Translations under genes and position numbers: made by a program
Part shown: in pieces, positions 31,174 through 35,494 of the stretch
How positions within the stretch are numbered: position 1 is the first letter of the stretch
Layout of the letters: every line of letters starts with the position of its first letter
Notes under the pieces: generated by a model
The model's input: the letters and a program-made list of their open reading frames with translations, nothing else
Database searches by the model: none
What the model was told of the DNA's origin: nothing
From: Clostridia bacterium
Lineage (GTDB): Bacteria; Bacillota; Clostridia; Christensenellales; CAG-138
Reading direction: 5' to 3'
Assembly (NCBI GenBank): GCA_017619735.1
Contig: JAFZRT010000034.1
Span: 1 to 35,494, forward strand
DNA length: 35,494 bases

Positions 31174-32262
31174 TTACTTGACGGTAACGGTAACATGCTC
31201 ACCGGCGAAGGTGCTCATGTCGGCGGGATAGTTGGCGTCAACGGTAACGGTGCCGTCCTTGACCTGAGCGTAGAGGGCATTGTAATCGTCAACGGACCAG
31301 TTCTGGAGGGACCAGGTCTCGGTGGGGAGGCCAACGGCGTTATCGTTTACGCCGAGGCTGGTGGCAACGCCGCCGATCTCATCCCACTTGTTGTCGTAGA
31401 ACTTGCTGATAGCCCATACGACGGAGGTGGAGAGGCCCTTCATGGCGGAGGTCACAACGGTGTTGGACTCGGGGCTCTGGTCGACGTCAACGCCGACGAC
31501 CTTCGCATCGTTCGCGGAAGCAGCCGCGGTGATGGAAGCGAACATGGAGCCGCCGCAGGCGAAGATGATCTCGGTGCCTTCGCTGTACCAACCGGCAGCC
31601 ATGGTCTGGAGCTCGGGGGAAGCGGAGAACGCCTGACCGTACTGCCAGGAGTAGTTGATCTCAACGTTGGCGTTCTTGACAGCAGCAGCCGCCTCGGCGC
31701 CCTGAACGAAGCCGTAACCGTAACGGCAGCAGGCGGGGTTGTCGCCGCCGCCACCGCCGCAGAAGCCGAGCTTCGTGTAGCCTTCCATGACTACAGCGTA
31801 ACCGGCAAAGTAACCGGCCTGCTCCTCTTTGTAAGCGATGGGAGCAACGTTGGTGAGGACGGGGCCATCCTCGCCGTTGGTGAGGGGCCAACCATCGATG
31901 AAGACGAACTTGACATCGGGATAGGCGATAGCAGCCTGAGTGAGAGCGGTGGCCTGCATGAAGCCGGCGGCTACGACGATCTTGGCGCCCTTATCAACGG
32001 CAGCCTTCATCGCCTCGAAACGGTCGGCGTCGGTGGCGTTCTCACCATTGGCGGGCTGATAGTACGCAACGGTCTTGCCGTTGTCCTTGGCGTACTTCTC
32101 GCAGCCTTCCCAGGTGCCCTGGTTGAAGGACTTATCCATCAGCTGACCTACGTCGGTAACGAACGCGATCTCAGCATCGGAGTTCTTCTTCCCGGTGTTG
32201 CAGCCGGCGAACATAGCGAGGGCCATGATCGCAACAAGCATGATAGCGAGATACTTTTTCAT
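31174..32262 (-). CDS. BMP-family nucleoside-binding lipoprotein
   Basis: A 362-residue substrate-binding lipoprotein of the BMP family (TmpC/PnrA, B. subtilis NupN/YufN). The signal peptide MKKYLAIMLVAIMALAMFAGC ends in a lipobox, with Cys21 as the lipidated residue. Mature features: FVTDVGQLMDKSFNQGTWEG, the family's characteristic N-terminal ligand segment, and ACGGSMFASITAAASA. Characterised members bind purine nucleosides. The start at 32262 has AGGAGG upstream. Codon choice is strongly optimised, suggesting high expression, consistent with its separate promoter and terminator. Confidence 0.93.
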   Translation of the reverse strand: MKKYLAIMLVAIMALAMFAGCNTGKKNSDAEIAFVTDVGQLMDKSFNQGTWEGCEKYAKDNGKTVAYYQPANGENATDADRFEAMKAAVDKGAKIVVAAGFMQATALTQAAIAYPDVKFVFIDGWPLTNGEDGPVLTNVAPIAYKEEQAGYFAGYAVVMEGYTKLGFCGGGGGDNPACCRYGYGFVQGAEAAAAVKNANVEINYSWQYGQAFSASPELQTMAAGWYSEGTEIIFACGGSMFASITAAASANDAKVVGVDVDQSPESNTVVTSAMKGLSTSVVWAISKFYDNKWDEIGGVATSLGVNDNAVGLPTETWSLQNWSVDDYNALYAQVKDGTVTVDANYPADMSTFAGEHVTVTVK

Positions 32263-32318
32263 TTTTTCCTCCTGAAATAATCGTATTGGCATTAAGGCCA
32301 TACTTTGGTAGTGTACAA

Positions 32319-32327
32319 ATTATATCA
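32319..32327 (-). promoter_or_regulatory. Extended -10 promoter of the BMP lipoprotein gene
   Basis: On the minus strand TGATATAAT, an extended -10 element (TGnTATAAT). No good -35 is seen at 17 bp upstream. Confidence 0.6.
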
Positions 32328-32462
32328 CGGCCGTCAAAAAAAATAAAGCCCCCGCAGCGTATTTTTTAACGTTTTTTTGCGTTTTCGCCCGCTGACAGGA
32401 TTTTTTCGCGGCGCGAGGCCTCCCTCCCGCGCCGGTTTTACATTCTTTTTACCTGCGGGCTG

Positions 32463-32491
32463 TTGAAAAAAGCCCGCGCCGACATTATAAT
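32463..32491 (+). promoter_or_regulatory. Promoter of the DUF5685-DnaJ operon
   Basis: TTGAAA (32463-32468), 17-bp spacer, TATAAT (32486-32491), 50 bp before the ATG at 32541. The -35 lies in the loop of an inverted repeat GCGGGCT/AGCCCGC (32455-32461 and 32471-32477). The remaining part of the gap back to 32262 shows only T-rich runs. Confidence 0.75.
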
Positions 32492-32540
32492 AATGTATGG
32501 CTTTTCGGAGCCGCCAAATACCAAACGGAGCATTTTCGCC

Positions 32541-33419
32541 ATGTTCGGATACATCACGCCCTTCACTCCGGAGCTCAAGGTCCGGGATCAGGAGCTTTAT
32601 CAGGCATATTACTGCGGGCTTTGCAGGGCTTTGGGCAAATACGGCTTGAGTTCCAAGCTGACCCTTACTTACGACGCGACTTTCGCATGCGTGCTGCTTT
32701 CCGCGGCCTCCGGCAAAGAGCCGGAGTTCTCGCTCCGCGGCTGTCCAGCTCATCCCGTGCGCGGCAGGATCCCCACCGTCACTCCCGACGAGGTCTCGGA
32801 TTACTGCGCGGCGGTATGCGTGCTGCTCGCGAAGTACAAGCTCATCGACGATTCGCGCGACGGCAAGCCCATGAGGAAGGCCGCGCTGCCCGTCATCCGC
32901 CGCGGCGTTTCCCGCGCGGAAAAGAAATATCCGGAGGCCGCGCGCGTGCTTGACGAGGGACTCAAGAAGCTCGGCGAGATCGAGGCCTCCGAGCCCTGCG
33001 ATCCCGACGCGGCGCCTCTGCTGTTCGGCGGGCTTCTGGGCTCGCTGCTCTCCGCCTATCCCGGCCTCTCCGACGAGGTCAGGCCCATAATCTGCGAGCT
33101 CGGCAAAAAGCTCGGCGGGTTCATCTATACCGCCGACGCATGGGACGACCGCGCCGAGGACGAGAAGCGCGGGAGCTACAACATATTCCTGCGCGGAGGT
33201 TTCGACGATCCCAAGGCGGTCTGTACCGCCATGCTCGATATGTACATCAACTCCGCGGTGCTGGCTTACGACCTGCTCGACGTCAGCACGGGCAGGGATC
33301 TCCTTGACAACATCATGCACATGGGCCTCTCCTGCCGCGCGGCGGAGGTGCTCGAGGGCAGGGACCGCAGGCCGGAAGGCGAATGCGGCCCTTCCGACGA
33401 AGGAAAGGAGGACGCCTGA
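32541..33419 (+). CDS. DUF5685-family protein
   Basis: A 292-residue protein with the typical start MFGYITPFTPELKVRDQELY and YYCGLCRALG (CxxC, residues 25-28). It is predicted all-helical. Two aspartate-rich motifs are visible: DDSRD (103-107) and D199-A-W-D202-D203-RAED207-EKRGSYN. The second resembles the squalene/phytoene synthase motif (DxxEDxxRGRxYLP), the first the DDxxD motif. This suggests a class I isoprenoid-synthase-like fold, though no activity is known. The ATG at 32541 matches the family start and follows CGGAGC. Its stop overlaps the J-domain gene start (TGATG), and such pairing recurs in Clostridia. Confidence 0.82.
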   Translation: MFGYITPFTPELKVRDQELYQAYYCGLCRALGKYGLSSKLTLTYDATFACVLLSAASGKEPEFSLRGCPAHPVRGRIPTVTPDEVSDYCAAVCVLLAKYKLIDDSRDGKPMRKAALPVIRRGVSRAEKKYPEAARVLDEGLKKLGEIEASEPCDPDAAPLLFGGLLGSLLSAYPGLSDEVRPIICELGKKLGGFIYTADAWDDRAEDEKRGSYNIFLRGGFDDPKAVCTAMLDMYINSAVLAYDLLDVSTGRDLLDNIMHMGLSCRAAEVLEGRDRRPEGECGPSDEGKEDA

Positions 33420-34090
33420 TGGATCCTTACCGCGTATTGGGGGTATCCCCCTCCGCCTCCGATGAGGAGATCCGCGCCGCCTACATGACGCTCGTAAAGA
33501 AATATCACCCCGACCGCTATCAGGACTCCGACCTCAAGAAACAGGCGGAGGACAAGATGAAGGAGATCAACGCCGCTTACGACCTGCTGACGAAGAAGCA
33601 GGAGGGCGCCTCCTCCTACGGACAGCAGAGCGGCTACGGTCAGGGCTACGGCCAGGGTTACGGTCAGGGCTACGGCCAGAGCTACGGTCAGGGTTACGGT
33701 CAGGGCTACGGCACGTACTCCGCCGGGCGCCAGTCATATTACTCCGGTCAGTACGCTGCCGAGTTCAGCAGGGTGCGCAGCTTCATCAACCGCGGCGAGG
33801 TCGCAGGAGCCATCACGCTGCTCAACTCCGTGCCCGTGAGGAACGCCGAGTGGTGCTTCCTTTACGGCATGTGCTGTTACCGCAACGGGCAGTACGCCCG
33901 CGCCTACGAATACATCTCCCGCGCGTGCGGAATGGATCCCTCGAACACGGAATACGCTTCGGCGCTCGCCTCCATGCGCGGCACCGGCAACCGTACATGG
34001 ACCTCCTCCGGGAACGATCTGCGCCTCTGCGGGATCTGCTCGTCCATGCTCTGCGCGAACATGCTCTGCAGCTGCTGCTGCAGAAGATAA
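33419..34090 (+). CDS. J-domain protein with GYGQ repeats and Cys-rich tail
   Basis: A 223-residue protein. An N-terminal J domain (about 2-60) has the HPD tripeptide at 30-32, so it should stimulate a DnaK-type Hsp70. A low-complexity linker of GYGQ repeats spans 72-98. A TPR-like helical region (about 112-180) contains RGEVAGAITLLNSVPVRN and YGMCCYRNGQYARAYEYISRA. The tail has seven cysteines in the last about 21 residues (CGICSSMLCANMLCSCCC). It is not DnaJ itself: no zinc domain of the DnaJ type. Start ATG overlaps the upstream stop. Confidence 0.88.
   Translation: MDPYRVLGVSPSASDEEIRAAYMTLVKKYHPDRYQDSDLKKQAEDKMKEINAAYDLLTKKQEGASSYGQQSGYGQGYGQGYGQGYGQSYGQGYGQGYGTYSAGRQSYYSGQYAAEFSRVRSFINRGEVAGAITLLNSVPVRNAEWCFLYGMCCYRNGQYARAYEYISRACGMDPSNTEYASALASMRGTGNRTWTSSGNDLRLCGICSSMLCANMLCSCCCRR
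33632..33712 (+). repeat. 12-bp coding tandem repeat (GYGQ)
   Basis: About 6.75 copies of GGCTACGGTCAG with synonymous T/C changes and one Ser codon (AGC). The unit is 12 bp, so copy-number change keeps frame. Confidence 0.9.
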
Positions 34091-34132
34091 CGAAAGGACG
34101 GCCCTGCGCTGCGGGGCCGCGGATAATTGTCC

Positions 34133-34678
34133 ATGAAAAGACTTTCCCCCGGATTGATGCTTGCCGGCCTCGGCATGAGCGCTGCGATATCGCTGCTCAT
34201 GCTCTTTGCCGCGGGCGTTTCCCGGTCCATACCGGTATCCGCGGCCTGTCTTTTCACCGCGGCGCTGATGACCTGGATCCCCATAAGGGAGGAGCACGGG
34301 TATCTTTTCGCCGCGATAGAGTACTTCTTCGTCTGCGGAGTATCCCTTTTAATTTCGAGGAGCAGCGTCTATACTTACCTGTACATACTGCTCTTCGGAT
34401 ATTACGCGATAGCGAGGTACTATCTGCGCACGCGCATGGACGACCGCTTCCTTACGGTGCTGATACGCATGCTGATATTCAACGTAATGACCGCCGCGGG
34501 GCTCGCGTTCGTCCGGTTCGTGCTGCACTACGACGTTATGACGCTCGCGCCGGATATTTCGGTATATCTGATGTTCGCGATAGTCGAAGGCGTGTTCATC
34601 GTCTTCATGCTGCTGTACAAGTTCTTTTCCTACCTTTTCGACTCCACCCTGCGCAATCGGCTGCTGCCGAGAAGGTGA
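34133..34678 (+). CDS. Hypothetical polytopic membrane protein
   Basis: A 181-residue protein with about five hydrophobic segments (about residues 8-28, 33-49, 56-72, 80-95 and 108-165), a basic C-terminus and no recognised family. The ATG at 34133 is preferred over a TTG at 34127, but neither has a good ribosome site. A stem CGGCCC/GGGCCG (34099-34104 and 34114-34119) lies between it and the J-domain gene 42 bp upstream. It probably belongs to the same transcript. Confidence 0.75.
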   Translation: MKRLSPGLMLAGLGMSAAISLLMLFAAGVSRSIPVSAACLFTAALMTWIPIREEHGYLFAAIEYFFVCGVSLLISRSSVYTYLYILLFGYYAIARYYLRTRMDDRFLTVLIRMLIFNVMTAAGLAFVRFVLHYDVMTLAPDISVYLMFAIVEGVFIVFMLLYKFFSYLFDSTLRNRLLPRR

Positions 34679-34691
34679 TATAAAAAAACAA

Positions 34692-34744
34692 AAAGGCCGC
34701 GTGGGGAGGCACTTCGTAAGGAAGTTGCCTCCCTTCGGGCTTTT
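34692..34744 (+). terminator. Imperfect long stem-loop, probable terminator
   Basis: GGGAGGC-A-CTTC pairs with GAAG-TT-GCCTCCC around GTAAG, inside an outer AAAAG/CTTTT pairing, then T-rich sequence. It is about 15-65 bp after the membrane-protein stop and could be the end of its transcript or part of a mobile-element end. Confidence 0.5.
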
Positions 34745-34798
34745 GTAATCAGCCAGAATGATTGAATTGCAGGAATCAATCTTATTTGGAGGATTACA
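34744..34798 (+). promoter_or_regulatory. Inverted repeats enclosing the tnpV ribosome site
   Basis: TGTAATC (34744-34750) is complementary to GATTACA (34792-34798). Inside, GATTGA (34760-34765) is complementary to TCAATC (34776-34781). The outer arm overlaps the end of the TTGGAGG ribosome site (34786-34792), so the folded leader could reduce tnpV translation. Confidence 0.45.
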
Positions 34799-34800
34799 TC

Positions 34801-35178
34801 ATGGAAAAGTACATTTACGACGAGAAGAACGGGCTTTGGTACGAGTTGCAAGGCGATTATTACATTCCCTGCTTGAAGCTCCCCGATGAAGAACAACGTC
34901 CCATCGGCGTATGGGGCCAGCGGCATCTCCGTTATCTCCAGCAGCACCGCAAGGCGCTGTACACGGAGCTGCAGATCACCGGCAAGCTGAACGGTTATCT
35001 GGTCGATCTGAACGATCAGGCGGAGAGAATGTTTCTTGAGCTGGTAAAGCAACTGGCTGCCCGTGAGGGCGTTACCGAACAGCTCAAAGCACAGAATCAA
35101 ATGCTATGGGTGCAGCGTATGAACAACATCCGGGACAGGGCAATTGAGATCGTAAACGAAGATTTGATTTACGCATAA
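34801..35178 (+). CDS. tnpV: TnpV-type transposon-encoded protein
   Basis: A 125-residue protein resembling TnpV of clostridial Tn4451-type and related integrative elements. It starts MEKYIYDEKNGLWYELQGDYYIPCL and contains WGQRHLRYLQQHRKALYTEL, the conserved core. The precise role in transposition is not established. A TTGGAGG site lies seven bases before the ATG. GC content and codon use are more AT-rich than upstream genes, consistent with transfer. No transposase, recombinase or element end was identified in the window. Confidence 0.8.
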   Translation: MEKYIYDEKNGLWYELQGDYYIPCLKLPDEEQRPIGVWGQRHLRYLQQHRKALYTELQITGKLNGYLVDLNDQAERMFLELVKQLAAREGVTEQLKAQNQMLWVQRMNNIRDRAIEIVNEDLIYA

Positions 35179-35186
35179 TGTATCGG

Positions 35187-35216
35187 GCGGCGGGGAGCAA
35201 TCCTTGCCGCTTTTTT
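35187..35216 (+). terminator. Rho-independent terminator after tnpV
   Basis: GCGGCGGGGA (35187-35196) pairs, with G-T wobbles, with TCCTTGCCGC (35201-35210), followed by TTTTTT. Confidence 0.8.
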
Positions 35217-35291
35217 AATTGGACAGAACAGTGTCACCCCAAAAACAACGCAGCGTTGAAAAATTATTTTTATAACCGTGATGGCTGTTAA

Positions 35292-35319
35292 TTGCATTCT
35301 TGCGTTTTTTCGCTATAAT
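35292..35319 (+). promoter_or_regulatory. Promoter-like sequence in AT-rich segment
   Basis: TTGCAT (35292-35297), 16-bp spacer, TATAAT (35314-35319). No plus-strand gene is evident downstream within the window. The gap 35217-35350 is otherwise AT-rich with no gene. Confidence 0.4.
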
Positions 35320-35350
35320 ATTAATAGACTAAACGTGACGGCCATCATCT

Positions 35351-35494
35351 CTATATTGCAATCATATACTGCTCGACATCGGTGTGCAGTGCAGCGTAGA
35401 AGTTCTCGAGTTCGGTAGCTACATTTCCAGAACTACCGCAGGTGAACATGATATGGCATATTTCGGATGGACGACTTCCAGCGGAGACGCAGAC
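35351..35494 (-). CDS. Possible partial ORF, C-terminus only
   Basis: An uninterrupted minus-strand frame of 47 codons runs from the window edge to a TAG at 35351-35353, ending ALHTDVEQYMIAI. Composition looks protein-like (FTCGSSGNVATELENFYAAL). No family is recognised and the N-terminal part lies outside the window. A chance open frame cannot be excluded. Confidence 0.3.
   Translation of the reverse strand, partial: VCVSAGSRPSEICHIMFTCGSSGNVATELENFYAALHTDVEQYMIAI

Noticed and set aside
35279..35347. Invertible promoter flanked by TGATGGC and GCCATCA
   Set aside because: The inverted arms are only 7 bp and do not extend; no invertase is seen. Too weak for an inverton.

Overview
The window looks like chromosome of a moderately high-GC anaerobic Firmicute of the class Clostridia, probably an uncultured gut-type lineage. 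Reasons: sigma-A promoters with 17-bp spacers, AGGAGG-type ribosome sites, a fru operon that also carries ptsH and ptsI, a BMP-type nucleoside ABC transporter, a DUF5685/J-domain pair, a TnpV-type transposon gene, and the methylaspartate route of glutamate fermentation. Species assignment is not possible from sequence reading alone.

Layout. 1-911: iron module, feoA (minus) divergent from a DtxR-family repressor (plus). A TTAGC/GCTAA inverted repeat lies in the spacer of the feoA promoter. 1055-4211: M3 oligopeptidase, a tiny lipoprotein that may be leaderless, a stand-alone STAS protein and a VanX-type D-Ala-D-Ala dipeptidase. 4277-9944 (minus): fructose operon fruR-fruK-fruA-ptsH-ptsI, covering the whole phosphotransfer chain from PEP to fructose-1,6-bisphosphate. 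10177-13984: an operon led by a three-domain STAS / APH-like kinase / HATPase fusion, followed by a membrane DUF218 protein and a P1-family (DmpA/NylC-like) peptidase.

14038-23618: the metabolic core. A P-loop protein with a C-terminal AlaRS-SAD-like motif is divergent from citE-citF-fumA-fumB. A second transcription unit follows: glmS-glmL-glmE-mal. Together the last eight genes encode glutamate -> 3-methylaspartate -> mesaconate -> citramalate -> acetate + pyruvate. The citE/citF products are therefore best read as citramalate lyase subunits. The acyl-carrier subunit (citD) and its ligase and prosthetic-group genes are absent from the window. A 31-codon ORF starts at the predicted transcription start in front of glmS.

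23733-25934: a membrane protein, then an ECF sigma factor with a candidate self-recognised promoter and its presumed membrane anti-sigma partner. 25990-32262 (minus): nucleoside salvage, with thymidine kinase plus a nucleoside deoxyribosyltransferase-like protein, and a BMP lipoprotein plus ABC transporter. 32541-34678: DUF5685 protein (with Asp-rich motifs resembling squalene/phytoene synthases), a J-domain protein with GYGQ repeats and a Cys-rich tail, and a membrane protein. 34680-35494: a more AT-rich segment with tnpV and a partial ORF, probably the edge of a mobile element.

No tRNA, rRNA, CRISPR array or recognised riboswitch was seen. No gene-free stretch exceeds 300 bp; the longest gaps are about 200-280 bp and hold the promoters and terminators listed.
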